A DNA stretch of 64,000 nucleotides. Origin: JAPOUP01 sp965201085. Its GTDB lineage: Bacteria > Pseudomonadota > Alphaproteobacteria > Rhodobacterales > Rhodobacteraceae. The position numbers and the translations under genes were made by a program. A model generated the notes under the pieces. It had not been told where the DNA came from, did no database searches, and worked only from the letters and a program-made list of their open reading frames with translations. Positions 8,585 through 17,872 of the stretch are shown here, piece by piece; positions within the stretch are counted from its first letter, which is position 1, and each line of letters opens with the position of its first letter. The stretch covers positions 434,001 through 498,000 of the forward strand of contig CBDAVS010000025.1 in the NCBI GenBank assembly GCA_965201085.1. Reading direction: 5' to 3'.

Positions 8585-9568
8585 TCATACTTCGTTGGAA
8601 TAGGTGTTGAGTGCGGTGGAGAAAAGCGAAGCGTCTACATTGCCGCCCGTCGCCACGACGATAGCGGTCTCGGTCTTCACCGCCTCAGGGCGAAACAAAG
8701 CGGCCGCGAGTGCTGCCGCACCGCCGGGTTCGACAACAATCTTGAGATGTGTGAACGCGTATACCATGGCGCGAAGGCACTCTTCGTCGCTGACCGTGAT
8801 GCCGGCGCCACAGAGCCTTCGCAGAATGGGAAACGTGATTTCCCCCGGGGATTTGGTAAGAATCGCATCGCAGATCGATCCTGTCAGCGATTCATTGCGT
8901 TCGATTCGGCCTGAAGCCAATGATCGCGCCACATCATCGAATCCGCCCGGCTCCACCGGTCGTGCCCGCAATCCCGGCGCCTTGGCTTCCAGTGCGAGCG
9001 CTATGCCTCCGGTCAGCCCACCGCCTCCGCAGCACACCAGCACATCGGCTTGCGAGACTTCCAGTTCGCGCGCCTGCTCCGCGACCTCCAGCCCCACCGT
9101 GCCCTGCCCGGCGATAACCAGAGGATCGTTGAATGGATGTATCAGCGTCAGCCCGCGTTGCTTCGCGAGCGTCATGCCCACGGTCTCGCGGCTCTCTCCA
9201 CCTGCTCGATCATACAGAACGACTTCGGCCCCATACGCACGGGTGCTGTCGATCTTCCGTTTCGGAGCGTCCTGTGGCATGACGATCAACGCCGGAATCC
9301 CGTGACGCCGAGCGGCGAGTGCGACACCCTGTGCGTGGTTGCCGCTGGAGACCGCGATGACACCGTTCGAGGTCTGTTCGGGCGAAAGTGTGGAAACAGC
9401 CGACCAACCTCCTCGAAACTTGAAGCTGCCTGTATGCTGAAGGCACTCCGCTTTAACCAGGACACGGCGTCCGGCCATTTGATCCAGGAACCCGGAGCGC
9501 ATCATCGGCGTGCGCAGAGCCTGTCCCCGCAACAGTTTCGCGGCGGCCTCTATCGCATCTATGTTCAT
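8585..9568 (-). CDS. Threonine dehydratase-like PLP enzyme
   Basis: A 327-residue fold-type II PLP enzyme. Lys50 in SFKFRGG is the expected Schiff-base lysine, SSGNHAQG is the phosphate/asparagine loop and CCGGGGLTGG is the tetraglycine phosphate-binding loop. It lacks the C-terminal ACT regulatory domain of biosynthetic IlvA, so it is a catabolic-type threonine/serine dehydratase or a relative acting on another hydroxy-amino acid, such as the ectoine-degradation EutB type. The ATG at 9568 overlaps the upstream stop as ATGA, so I prefer it to the start 18 bp further upstream. It is the last gene of a three-gene coupled operon. Confidence 0.85.
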   Translation of the reverse strand: MNIDAIEAAAKLLRGQALRTPMMRSGFLDQMAGRRVLVKAECLQHTGSFKFRGGWSAVSTLSPEQTSNGVIAVSSGNHAQGVALAARRHGIPALIVMPQDAPKRKIDSTRAYGAEVVLYDRAGGESRETVGMTLAKQRGLTLIHPFNDPLVIAGQGTVGLEVAEQARELEVSQADVLVCCGGGGLTGGIALALEAKAPGLRARPVEPGGFDDVARSLASGRIERNESLTGSICDAILTKSPGEITFPILRRLCGAGITVSDEECLRAMVYAFTHLKIVVEPGGAAALAAALFRPEAVKTETAIVVATGGNVDASLFSTALNTYSNEV

Positions 9569-10398
9569 GTGATTCCGGTCAACCATTGGTGGATGGTATT
9601 CAGGGAGTCTGGCTCGTCCAGAAACGGTACGTGGCCGCGATCCGGAATTTCCCGATAGATCATATCGGGACGGCGGCGCTGCATTTCGGTCGCCGTCTCA
9701 GCCGACAGGATGTCCGAGTTCGCTCCCCTGAGCAGTGCCAGGGGTAGACCTTGCATCGCATCGAACAACGACCAGAGATCCGGCGTGACCGGAGGAGCGC
9801 CGTCCGATGGTCCGTCGAATATCCGGGCGAGGTTCGGGTCGTAGTTGATGGTGATCCCGTCATCGGTTTCGACAAAGTGTTTGCGAACCTCCTCCAGCCA
9901 GCGTGTGTCCGGGACGTTCGCGAAGCCGTCCATCAGTCCGGCGCGCATGGCCGCAAGTTCAGATAGCGGTAGGTAAGGTGGGTTTTTTCCAACATAGCCG
10001 CGGATCTGATCCAATCCGGTTTCGTCGACGACCGGGCCGATATCGTTGAGACAGACACCACGCAGCCTGTGCTTCTCTATCGCAGCCAGTGTCATGGCGA
10101 TCAGTCCGCCGCGCGAGGTTCCGAGGATGGCAACCGACTCAAGTCCAAGGTGGTCCAGAAGCGCCAGCGCATCCTGAGCTTCGACCAATACGGTATAGGT
10201 GGACGGATCCGCCCAATCGGATTTGCCTCGACCGCGGTAATCGAGTCGGATCAGGCGAATGTCGGTCAGATGCGGTGCCAGATAGTCAAAATCGCTTGAG
10301 TTTCGGGTGAGACCCGAAAGGCATAGGAGCGGAAGTCCCTCGCCTTGGTCCCGAAACGCGAGCTTCAGACCGTCATTGGTTTCGAATCGATTGATCAT
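9565..10398 (-). CDS. Alpha/beta hydrolase
   Basis: A 277-residue alpha/beta-hydrolase-fold protein with the nucleophile elbow GTSRGG, an RLDYRGRGKSDW strand-loop typical of the family, and a late GHVPFLDEP that supplies the catalytic histidine. The start at 10398 is set by an ATGA overlap with the HAD gene; the longer open frame runs back through that gene and is not real. Its place between a HAD dehalogenase and a PLP dehydratase suggests a small catabolic operon, but the substrate is unknown. Confidence 0.85.
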   Translation of the reverse strand: MINRFETNDGLKLAFRDQGEGLPLLCLSGLTRNSSDFDYLAPHLTDIRLIRLDYRGRGKSDWADPSTYTVLVEAQDALALLDHLGLESVAILGTSRGGLIAMTLAAIEKHRLRGVCLNDIGPVVDETGLDQIRGYVGKNPPYLPLSELAAMRAGLMDGFANVPDTRWLEEVRKHFVETDDGITINYDPNLARIFDGPSDGAPPVTPDLWSLFDAMQGLPLALLRGANSDILSAETATEMQRRRPDMIYREIPDRGHVPFLDEPDSLNTIHQWLTGIT

Positions 10399-11081
10399 GC
10401 CGCACCCGCTATGGACGGGACCGTCGAGAGATCGGATATCACATGGTCCGGTTTCCATGGCAGCCGCTCGACAGGCTCGTCCGCGCGGTTTACCCAGGCC
10501 GTCCGGAATCCGAATCCAGCCGCATGGGCCGCGTCCCATCCGTTCGACGAAACGAAAAGAACCTCGTTCGGTTCCGTCGCGAAGCGTTTGCCAACCAATT
10601 CATAAACACGTCGATGGGGCTTGAAGACGCCAACCTCGTCGACGCTCAGGACGTCATCAAGAAGGTCGGAGAGGCCCGCGCTTCTGACCGCACCCTCAAG
10701 CATTTTCCGTTCGCCGTTTGACAGCATGGCCGTCGTAAGCCCCGCCTCCCTGAGCCGTGCGAGCGTTTCGGGGACTTCCGGATAGGCCGAAAGCTCGAAA
10801 TAGAGCGCCAGAAGCCTTTCCCGAAGCTCCGGATCATCGAAGCCGGACGCTTCAAGCGCCCAGTCAAGCCCGTCCTGTGTGATACGCCAGAAATCGGTAT
10901 GCGCGTTGGCGACCGTGCGAAGCCAGGTGTATTGCAACTGTTTCGTGCGCCAATCCGATGCAACCTTTTGCCAGACCGAGGAAAAAGTCTCTCGCCCTGG
11001 TTCCGCAGCGGCCTCCCGTGCCGCCGCGGCCACATCGAATAGCGTGCCATAGGCATCGAAGACGCAGGCCTTTGGGTTCAT
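10395..11081 (-). CDS. Haloacid dehalogenase, type II
   Basis: A 228-residue HAD-superfamily protein. Motif I VFDAYGTLFD places the nucleophile at Asp9, motif II is the LSNG serine block, and the late SSNGWDAAHAAGFGFRTAWVNR is characteristic of L-2-haloacid dehalogenases rather than phosphatases. The family hydrolyses short 2-haloalkanoic acids to hydroxy acids through an aspartyl ester. Its start at 11081 is 122 bp from a divergent VOC gene. The reading frame overlaps the hydrolase behind it by 4 bp. True substrates of many annotated members are unknown. Confidence 0.88.
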   Translation of the reverse strand: MNPKACVFDAYGTLFDVAAAAREAAAEPGRETFSSVWQKVASDWRTKQLQYTWLRTVANAHTDFWRITQDGLDWALEASGFDDPELRERLLALYFELSAYPEVPETLARLREAGLTTAMLSNGERKMLEGAVRSAGLSDLLDDVLSVDEVGVFKPHRRVYELVGKRFATEPNEVLFVSSNGWDAAHAAGFGFRTAWVNRADEPVERLPWKPDHVISDLSTVPSIAGAA

Positions 11082-11203
11082 CGCTGAAATCCTTGCTTTT
11101 GCTGCGCTACCTTGGCAGACGGACGGATGAAGCGAAAGAGGATGGAGCGGCCAAAGGCCGCTCGGATTCCGCAACTCAGGAATTTATCGTAGAGGAGGCT
11201 AAA

Positions 11204-11596
11204 ATGTCGGACAGTCATGGTATGGTTTGGTGGACGGAACTGATGACTCGCGATGTGGACGCGGCGGTGAAATACTACGGTGATGTCTGCGGCTGGACCT
11301 TTGAGACGATGGACATGATGGATGGCTCCGGTACCTACTATGTCGGGAAGCATGGCGACCGGCCCACCGCCGGGATAATGGATATGACGCCAATGGCACA
11401 TCTTGATCAGGTGTCTCCGCACTGGTTCAGCTATTTCGCCGTCGACGATTTGGAGGCGGCGATGGCCGCTACCAAATCCGCCGGAGGATCGGTGCTTCGC
11501 GAACCGTTCGAAATTCCGGGAACCGGCCGAATCGCGATTCTCCAGGATCCAACGGGCGCCGCGATGGGGATGATCACACCGGAATCGCCAGGCTGA
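11204..11596 (+). CDS. VOC-family (glyoxalase/bleomycin-resistance fold) protein
   Basis: A 130-residue vicinal-oxygen-chelate protein starting MSDSHGMVWWTELMTRDVDAAVKYY, with the two-module beta-alpha-beta-beta-beta pattern ending in ILQDPTGAAMGMI. The start ATG has GAGGAG upstream. Proteins of this subgroup are usually annotated only as VOC family. The reaction is unknown. It is divergent from the HAD operon. Confidence 0.85.
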   Translation: MSDSHGMVWWTELMTRDVDAAVKYYGDVCGWTFETMDMMDGSGTYYVGKHGDRPTAGIMDMTPMAHLDQVSPHWFSYFAVDDLEAAMAATKSAGGSVLREPFEIPGTGRIAILQDPTGAAMGMITPESPG

Positions 11597-11858
11597 TACA
11601 TCGCAGGCCCAGGGCGCTTTCCGAAGCCGTTGCGATAACATTGATACCAACTGAGCGCATTGTGCCATCCAGAATCGCGGACATCCCCGTCCCGGCGGTC
11701 GCACAGCGGGGCGGTCCACTTGAACGGTCGCCAGTGTTGGGTTCGCTGTCTTTGAGCGTCCTGAAACGGGAATCGACCACGAATGCCGACGGTCTTTTCC
11801 GCATGCGGACAATCCCGGCGCGCAGCGTCCGCATCGCCGCGACCGGGGGGATGGCACT

Positions 11859-12767
11859 ATGATCGCGGCGGGTATCGATCTCGGAGGAACGAAGTGCGAA
11901 GTGCAGGTCTTTGATGGGTCCTGGACCATGGCGTTGCGCCGTCGCGACGATACGCCCGATGACTACGACTCACTGGTCCGGCTGGTGGTGGATCAGATAT
12001 GCTGGGCTCTGGAGAAGGCCGGCGCTTCGGTCCCGATCGGGGTTGGTGCTGCGGGACTTCTGGACAGGGACGGGAGGGCGATCGCCGCGAATCTCACCAC
12101 CTCCGGTCACCCGTTTCCGAAGGACATCGCGCAGGCTGCGGGCCATCCGGTCACCTACGAGAACGATAGTCGGGCGGTAGCTCTATCCGAAGCCGTGTTT
12201 GGATCGGGTCGATCCTACAGGACTGTCATGACGCTTGTCATCGGCACGGGTGTCGGCGGCGGTGTGGCTATGGACGGGAAGCTACTGCGTGGTCCGGTCC
12301 GCGCTGGCGGGGAGTTCGGTCATATCGCCGCTTCGGCCTCGGTCGTAAACCGTCACAACCTACCGATCTATCGCTGTGGATGCGGTCGTCAGGGCTGTAT
12401 CGAAACCTACGTTTCCGGACCCGGACTGGTACGGATCGCACGCGATCTGACCGGGCGAAGGCTGTCGCCGGAGGATCTGTCCAACCGAAGGGGGCAGGAT
12501 GGGAACGCTGGAAAAGTCTGGAAAATCTGGCTGGAATTGATCGGGGATCTGCTTTTCGGTCTCGTGCAGACAGTGGATCCCGATGTGATCGTTCTGGGTG
12601 GAGGTTTTAGCCGAATCCCCCGAATCGCGGATGAGGTCTCGCAGGCGCTGTCAGATGCACAGATCGAAGGTCTTGACGTTCCGCCCATTGTGCTGGCGCA
12701 GGGTGGGGATGCCAGCGGAGCCAGAGGAGCCGCGTTTGCCGCCTGGCAGGATGCGCGACGTGATTGA
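11859..12767 (+). CDS. ROK-family sugar kinase, probably N-acetylglucosamine kinase
   Basis: A 302-residue ROK protein. IDLGGTK (residues 6-12) is the ATP phosphate loop, GGEFGHI carries the catalytic-domain histidine, and CGCGRQGCIE is the zinc-binding cysteine cluster of the family. ROK enzymes phosphorylate hexoses such as N-acetylglucosamine or N-acetylmannosamine. The nagA gene that follows on the same strand makes N-acetylglucosamine the best guess; together they would convert it to GlcNAc-6-phosphate and then to glucosamine-6-phosphate. No nagB is in view. No DNA-binding helix-turn-helix is present, so it is a kinase and not a repressor. Confidence 0.85.
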   Translation: MIAAGIDLGGTKCEVQVFDGSWTMALRRRDDTPDDYDSLVRLVVDQICWALEKAGASVPIGVGAAGLLDRDGRAIAANLTTSGHPFPKDIAQAAGHPVTYENDSRAVALSEAVFGSGRSYRTVMTLVIGTGVGGGVAMDGKLLRGPVRAGGEFGHIAASASVVNRHNLPIYRCGCGRQGCIETYVSGPGLVRIARDLTGRRLSPEDLSNRRGQDGNAGKVWKIWLELIGDLLFGLVQTVDPDVIVLGGGFSRIPRIADEVSQALSDAQIEGLDVPPIVLAQGGDASGARGAAFAAWQDARRD

Positions 12768-13023
12768 CTCCGGACGATCCAATCGGATTGGATTTCGGTC
12801 GTTGGCACGATCGCCATTACGGTGGCAATTCCGGATCTTGCCGGTATCCCGTCGGCTTGACGACGGTAAGCGGAAACGCCTGAACGTTCGTCGGAGATGG
12901 ATCGGACCGCAAACACGGATTCTCGGGCATGTCGTCACTCCGGTGAGCCGAGCTCTCATCCATTCAAGGCCGGTGGTGGATTCAGGAGACCGATGTTTGC
13001 CATTCCTGTGAAAAGAATGACCG

Positions 13024-14136
13024 ATGCGTGATGGTTGGATTCTCCCGCAGGTACTGTTCGACGGAAACGATCTCCGGAGTGGTGTAGCTCTGCGCATTGA
13101 AAAAGGTCTGGTCACCGCCATCACGGAGGCCACCGCCGGAGTTGGCGGATGGCGGGTGTCGGGAATCGTCTCACCGGGATATGTCGATCTGCAGGTCAAT
13201 GGCGGTGGCGGGGTTCTTGTCAACGCACAGCCGACTCAGGTTGGTATGGAGCGGGTCGCCGCCACACATCGCCGGTTCGGAACGGTTGGAATCCTGCCCA
13301 CCGTGATCACGGACGCGCCCGAAGTGCTGGAACGCGCCGTGGAGGCGGCGCTGGGAGCGAGAGGGCGACCGGGGGTCCTGGGTCTTCATATCGAAGGGCC
13401 CCATATTTCAGCAGCGCGACGTGGCGTTCACAAAGCGGAGTTTGTCCGACCGATGGACGACGCGACGGTTGGCCTGGTACGATATCTCCGCGACGTGGGT
13501 ATACCCGTCCTGATCACCGTAGCGCCCGAGGTGGTAGCGTCCGACCGGATCACTGATCTGGCCGAGATGGGGGTGGTGGTATCCATCGGTCACACCAATG
13601 CGACGGCGGCGCAGGCGCGCGCGGCATTCGATGCCGGCGTCATGTGCGCCACGCATCTCTTCAACGCCATGTCTCCGATGTTGAGCCGAGAGCCTGGTGT
13701 GGTTGGTGCCGTTATCAACAGCGATGTCTATGCCGGACTGATCGTCGACGGGATCCACGTTGCCGATGAAATGATCGGTTTGGCACTTCGTGCCCGACCC
13801 CGACCGGACCGTATGTTTCTGGTTTCCGATGCGATGCCCACCGTCGGTGGTCCTGACAGGTTCTTTCTATATGGTGAAGAGGTGAGTCTTGATCACGGGC
13901 GTCTGAGCGCTTCCGACGGGAGGCTAGCGGGTGCGCATCTGACGATTGCCGAAGCCGTGGTGCGGCTTGTTCGCCAGATCGGGTTGGATCGGCGAAGTGC
14001 CCTACGCATGGCGATAACCGTTCCGGCGGAACTTATGGGTTTCGACGCATTGTCCAAGGTCGAGGGTCGCCCGCTTTCGGACCTGATGTGTCTGGAAGAG
14101 GACATGTCATTTCGTGGCTGGCTGGATCGGTTGTAG
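13024..14136 (+). CDS. nagA: N-acetylglucosamine-6-phosphate deacetylase
   Basis: A 370-residue amidohydrolase. Conserved blocks are SPGYVDLQVNGGGG, HIEGPH, a metal-ligand SIGHTNA, HLFNAMSP, and LVSDAMP with the catalytic aspartate. NagA removes the acetyl group of GlcNAc-6-phosphate. It follows the ROK kinase by 256 bp with no gene between, so it may be in the same transcript or have its own promoter. The Shine-Dalgarno sequence before the ATG is weak. Confidence 0.92.
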   Translation: MRDGWILPQVLFDGNDLRSGVALRIEKGLVTAITEATAGVGGWRVSGIVSPGYVDLQVNGGGGVLVNAQPTQVGMERVAATHRRFGTVGILPTVITDAPEVLERAVEAALGARGRPGVLGLHIEGPHISAARRGVHKAEFVRPMDDATVGLVRYLRDVGIPVLITVAPEVVASDRITDLAEMGVVVSIGHTNATAAQARAAFDAGVMCATHLFNAMSPMLSREPGVVGAVINSDVYAGLIVDGIHVADEMIGLALRARPRPDRMFLVSDAMPTVGGPDRFFLYGEEVSLDHGRLSASDGRLAGAHLTIAEAVVRLVRQIGLDRRSALRMAITVPAELMGFDALSKVEGRPLSDLMCLEEDMSFRGWLDRL

Positions 14137-14466
14137 ATGGATGGCACTTCCACACTCCCCGCTCGTTCGGAGATATCGCAAATCGCCCGGCAAGAAAGTC
14201 CAGGTTCCGGGTCTTCGCGCCGCCAAGAGGCTGTGCCGCAACTATCAGTGGCCTTTCGCGGCGATTACTCATCTGTCGACCGGGTTTTTCATTCACTTGG
14301 TTGATGGTGCGGTAGACGAAGGCGTATCGAATTCGATCCGTCGCAACTCGCTGAACCCGAGTGGTTGTCCATCGCAGCTTTTCGAACGTCTAAATACGGC
14401 GGATACGAACGACTGTCCGCGACGAATTATGTTGCCTGAATCTGACTTCTAACCTAATGGGCCAGA
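14137..14466. other. Gene-free interval between nagA and the MATE gene
   Basis: No coding frame here has recognisable protein features, and I see no strong terminator hairpin or repeat. It presumably carries the end of the nag transcript and the promoter for the exporter. Confidence 0.4.
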
Positions 14467-15822
14467 ATGGGCGATCGCCAGACATATACGAGCCACGCGG
14501 TGGCACTTCTGGCACTCGGTCTGCCGCTTGTCGGCAGTCATTTGGCACAGATCGCCATCGGTGTCACCGACAACGTCATGCTGGGTCGATACAGCGTCGA
14601 AGCGCTGGCTGCGGTTACGCTTGGATTCTCCTTTTCATTCGTCCTGTTCCTCATGGGGTCCGGCTTCTCCTTTGCGGTCCTGCCAATGGTGGCGTCGGCC
14701 GCCGCTGAAGGAAACGCCGCCCAGGTCCGGCGGGCGACAAGGATGGGTTTATGGATATCGGCGCTCTACGGTTTAGCCGTTATGCCATTCCTGATATGGT
14801 CGGAGCCCATTTTCCTTGCGATCGGGCAAGAGCCGCAGATCGCCGGACTTGCGTCGGAATACCTTGCGCTTCTGTCCATTGGAATGGTTCCTTCACTCGT
14901 TGTGATGGTCTTGAAGAGCTACCTTTCCGCGCTGGAACGGACACAGGTGGTGCTATGGGTCACGGTTGGTGCCGCGGTTCTGAACGGGCTGCTGAACTAC
15001 GCTCTGATTTTTGGTAATTTCGGCGCACCGGAACTCGGTCTCAAAGGCGCGGCGACCGCTTCGGTTCTGGTTCAGGCCGCAACCTCCGGCATCATGATCA
15101 TCTACTGCTCTGTTGTCACTCCCGAATATGCTTTGTTCAGGCGCCTCTGGCGCTCCGATGCCGAGGGATTCAGGCGCGTATTCCAGCTTGGTTGGCCGAT
15201 CGGCCTCACCAACCTGGCCGAGAGCGGGCTCTTTTCGGCGACAGCCGTTATGATGGGTTGGATCGGGACCGTGTCACTTGCCGCGCACGGAATCGCTACG
15301 CAACTCGCGGCCATGACTTTCGTGGTCCACCTCGGAATCAGCCAGGCGGCGACGGTACGCGCCGGACAGGCGCTTGGGCGAAGGGATGGTCAGTTCCTGC
15401 GTGATGGCGCCAAGGTCGCTGTGGTGCTCTCGGTGATTTTCGCGCTCCTGACCATGGTCGCTTATCTGCTGGTTCCGGAACTGCTATTGGATATGTTTCT
15501 CAATTCCGGGGATCCCGATCGCGCCGCGATCGTTTCCGTCGGTGTATCGCTTCTGTTCGTGGCGGCTCTGTTTCAGCTCGTTGATGGTGGTCAGGTTATG
15601 GCGCTCGGCTTGCTCAGAGGCCTGCAGGACGCCAGGATTCCCTTGATTCACGCGGCGGTGTCCTATTGGTTGATCGGCGTTCCCTGCTGTTACATCTTCG
15701 GTTTCTGTTTTGGTTGGAACGGTGTTGGTGTCTGGGTCGGACTCGTGACAGGTCTTCTGTGCGCCTGTGCTTTGATGATGCACCGGTTCTGGACTTTCGG
15801 CGTGTCCCGTCTTCCCGTTTGA
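14467..15822 (+). CDS. MATE-family multidrug/Na+ efflux transporter
   Basis: A 451-residue inner-membrane protein with about twelve hydrophobic segments in two homologous halves. The N-terminal LALGLPLVGSHLAQIAIGVTD block and the later GWPIGLTNLAESGLF start of the second half are typical of NorM-like MATE exporters, which swap Na+ or H+ for cationic drugs and metabolites. It is a single-gene unit and convergent with the aminotransferase gene downstream. The substrate cannot be read from sequence. Confidence 0.92.
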   Translation: MGDRQTYTSHAVALLALGLPLVGSHLAQIAIGVTDNVMLGRYSVEALAAVTLGFSFSFVLFLMGSGFSFAVLPMVASAAAEGNAAQVRRATRMGLWISALYGLAVMPFLIWSEPIFLAIGQEPQIAGLASEYLALLSIGMVPSLVVMVLKSYLSALERTQVVLWVTVGAAVLNGLLNYALIFGNFGAPELGLKGAATASVLVQAATSGIMIIYCSVVTPEYALFRRLWRSDAEGFRRVFQLGWPIGLTNLAESGLFSATAVMMGWIGTVSLAAHGIATQLAAMTFVVHLGISQAATVRAGQALGRRDGQFLRDGAKVAVVLSVIFALLTMVAYLLVPELLLDMFLNSGDPDRAAIVSVGVSLLFVAALFQLVDGGQVMALGLLRGLQDARIPLIHAAVSYWLIGVPCCYIFGFCFGWNGVGVWVGLVTGLLCACALMMHRFWTFGVSRLPV

Positions 15823-15860
15823 CGCGTGGTTTCTTTTCCGCAGGGGTGGGTTGTGCGGCT

Positions 15861-17063
15861 CTATCGCAGTCCTGCGCAGAAATCCTGTATCCGACCGCAG
15901 GCCTCGCCAAGGGTTTGGTCGGACGCAGCATAGCTGACCCGAAAATTCGGTGATAGTCCAAAGGCCGCGCCGAAGACGACCGCGACGCCCTTTTCCTTTA
16001 GCAAAGCGGTGGCGAACGCCTCATCATTTTCGATGAGTGCGCCTCCCGTGCTGGTCCTGCCGATGCAGTCCTCGATCATGGGATAGACATAGAACGCACC
16101 GTTGGGCTTCGGGCAATATACGCCATTTGCGTCGTTCAGCATCCCGACAACCAGATCGCGGCGCCGTAGGAACACCCTGCGGGTTCGATCAATGAATTCC
16201 TGGGATCCTTCCAGTGCCTCAACCGCAGCCCATTGGCTTATCGTGCAGGGATTTGAGGTCGATTGAGACTGGATTTTCCGCATGGCGGCGATCAGGTGCG
16301 GCGGTCCGCCTGCATAGCCGATACGCCATCCGGTCATCGCATAGGCCTTCGATACCCCGTTGACCGTCAACGTTCGCTCGAAGAGCCTTGGCTCGACTCC
16401 CGCTGGCGTGCAGAAATCGAAACCGTCGAAGGTTATGTGCTCATAGATGTCATCCGCAATGACCCAGACCCGGGGATGACGCATCAGGACCTCCGTGAGG
16501 CCCATGAGTTCTTCGCGTGAATAGCTCGATCCGGTCGGGTTCGATGGCGAGTTAAGGATCAGCCATTTGGTGTTTTTTGTGATCGCTTTCTCCAACTGCT
16601 CAGGAGTCATCATGTAGGAGGTATCTATATCCGTCCTGACGATGACGGGCGCACCGCCGGCCAGCAGGACCATATCCGGATAGCTGACCCAATAAGGCGC
16701 CGGAACGATCACTTCGTCGCCGGGGTTCAGCGTCGCCATCAATGCATTGTACAGGATCTGCTTGCCGCCGGTACCGACGGAAATCCAGTCAGGACCGTAG
16801 GAAAGTCCATTGTCACGTTTGAATTTCTCGCAGATCGCCCGCTTGAGTTCCGGTATGCCGTCCGGAGCGGTGTATTTTGTCTTTCCCGCTCTAATCGCCG
16901 CGATGGCTGCATCCACGACATTGCGCGGTGTGCCGAAATCCGGCTCGCCCGCGCTGAGGCTGAGCACATCCTCTCCAGCGGCCTTCATTTCCATAGCTTT
17001 GGCTGTTATGGAAACCGTTGGAGATGGTTTCACGCGATCAAGCGTCGCGGAAAGAAACCGCAT
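15861..17063 (-). CDS. Class I/II aminotransferase, aspartate aminotransferase type
   Basis: A 400-residue fold-type I PLP enzyme. SAGEPDFGTP near the N-terminus, NSPSNPTG at 171-178 and the PLP lysine at Lys239 in VSKAYAMTGWRIGY are the hallmarks of the Ib subgroup of aspartate aminotransferases common in alphaproteobacteria. It moves the amino group between aspartate and 2-oxoglutarate; some members also use prephenate. CGGAGAC lies just before the ATG. It is divergent from the XRE gene and convergent with the MATE gene. Confidence 0.92.
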   Translation of the reverse strand: MRFLSATLDRVKPSPTVSITAKAMEMKAAGEDVLSLSAGEPDFGTPRNVVDAAIAAIRAGKTKYTAPDGIPELKRAICEKFKRDNGLSYGPDWISVGTGGKQILYNALMATLNPGDEVIVPAPYWVSYPDMVLLAGGAPVIVRTDIDTSYMMTPEQLEKAITKNTKWLILNSPSNPTGSSYSREELMGLTEVLMRHPRVWVIADDIYEHITFDGFDFCTPAGVEPRLFERTLTVNGVSKAYAMTGWRIGYAGGPPHLIAAMRKIQSQSTSNPCTISQWAAVEALEGSQEFIDRTRRVFLRRRDLVVGMLNDANGVYCPKPNGAFYVYPMIEDCIGRTSTGGALIENDEAFATALLKEKGVAVVFGAAFGLSPNFRVSYAASDQTLGEACGRIQDFCAGLR

Positions 17064-17167
17064 TTTTGTCTCCGTCTGGAATCGTCTCCCGAAGTCTTCT
17101 AGGGTTAGGAGAGGATCCTTTCAATCAGGCCATTCGGGATCCGATGGCGCAATTTTGAGGTTTGGTC

Positions 17168-17566
17168 ATGAGCGATGCTCTCCGCGAAGAAGGCTGGTAT
17201 TCGGAATCCGCCGCAACATTCGGCGACCGTGTCGCCGCCGGTCGCGAAGCGTTGGGCCTCAGCCAACCGGAGCTTGCCAGAAAACTTGGCGTTAAGTTAC
17301 GCACCATACAGGCATGGGAAGACGACAGGTCCGAACCGAGAGCCAACAGGCTTCAAATGCTATCGGGTGTGCTGAACGTATCGCTCCTGTGGCTTCTGAA
17401 GGGTGAGGGTGAAGGGGTTGCGGCGCCCGGCGACAGCGGACTCGATGGTGACATCGCGGCGTTGCTTATGGAAATTCGTCAGGTTCGGGGTACTATCCTG
17501 CAATCCGCGAACAGGCTTGGTGCCCTTGAAAAGCGTCTACGGAGCGCGTTGAAGGGTGAACCTTGA
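17168..17566 (+). CDS. XRE-family helix-turn-helix regulator
   Basis: A 132-residue protein with a Cro/C1-type helix-turn-helix at residues 20-75 (LGLSQPELARKLGVKLRTIQ), followed by a short helical tail. I start at the ATG 17168, which has GAGG nine bases upstream, not the TTG two codons before it. The stop overlaps the sdhE start as TTGA, so the two are cotranslated. This pairing is common in Rhodobacterales. The target is unknown; regulation of succinate-dehydrogenase maturation or self-regulation is possible. Confidence 0.88.
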   Translation: MSDALREEGWYSESAATFGDRVAAGREALGLSQPELARKLGVKLRTIQAWEDDRSEPRANRLQMLSGVLNVSLLWLLKGEGEGVAAPGDSGLDGDIAALLMEIRQVRGTILQSANRLGALEKRLRSALKGEP

Positions 17567-17844
17567 CCGAAGCGGCAGCGGTTCGCCGGAAACGGCTTTA
17601 TATGCGTTCGACGAGACGCGGGATCAAGGAAATGGATCTGATTCTGGGCAGTTACGTCGTAAACAGGCTGGCGTTGCTGGACGAGGATGGGCTTGGGACT
17701 TATGAAGCGCTTCTCGGTGAGAATGACCAGGAGCTTTATTCCTGGGTTACGGGACAGGTCCATGCACCGACACGCTATGTCCGAGTGATCGAAGACATCG
17801 CGTCACATATCGGCGCGTTCCAGGGGACGCCACCATCTCGATAG
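17563..17844 (+). CDS. sdhE: FAD assembly factor SdhE
   Basis: A 93-residue protein of the SdhE/CptB/YgfY family. The signature MRSTRRGIKEMDLILG holds the RGxxE motif needed to attach FAD covalently to the succinate dehydrogenase flavoprotein; the C-terminal part ends LYSWVTG. The start is TTG at 17563, overlapping the XRE stop, with AAGGG upstream. An internal ATG at 17602 would still keep the whole functional domain. Confidence 0.93.
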   Translation: MTEAAAVRRKRLYMRSTRRGIKEMDLILGSYVVNRLALLDEDGLGTYEALLGENDQELYSWVTGQVHAPTRYVRVIEDIASHIGAFQGTPPSR

Positions 17845-17872
17845 CGGTCTTACTTCGGTCGTCGATCAAACA

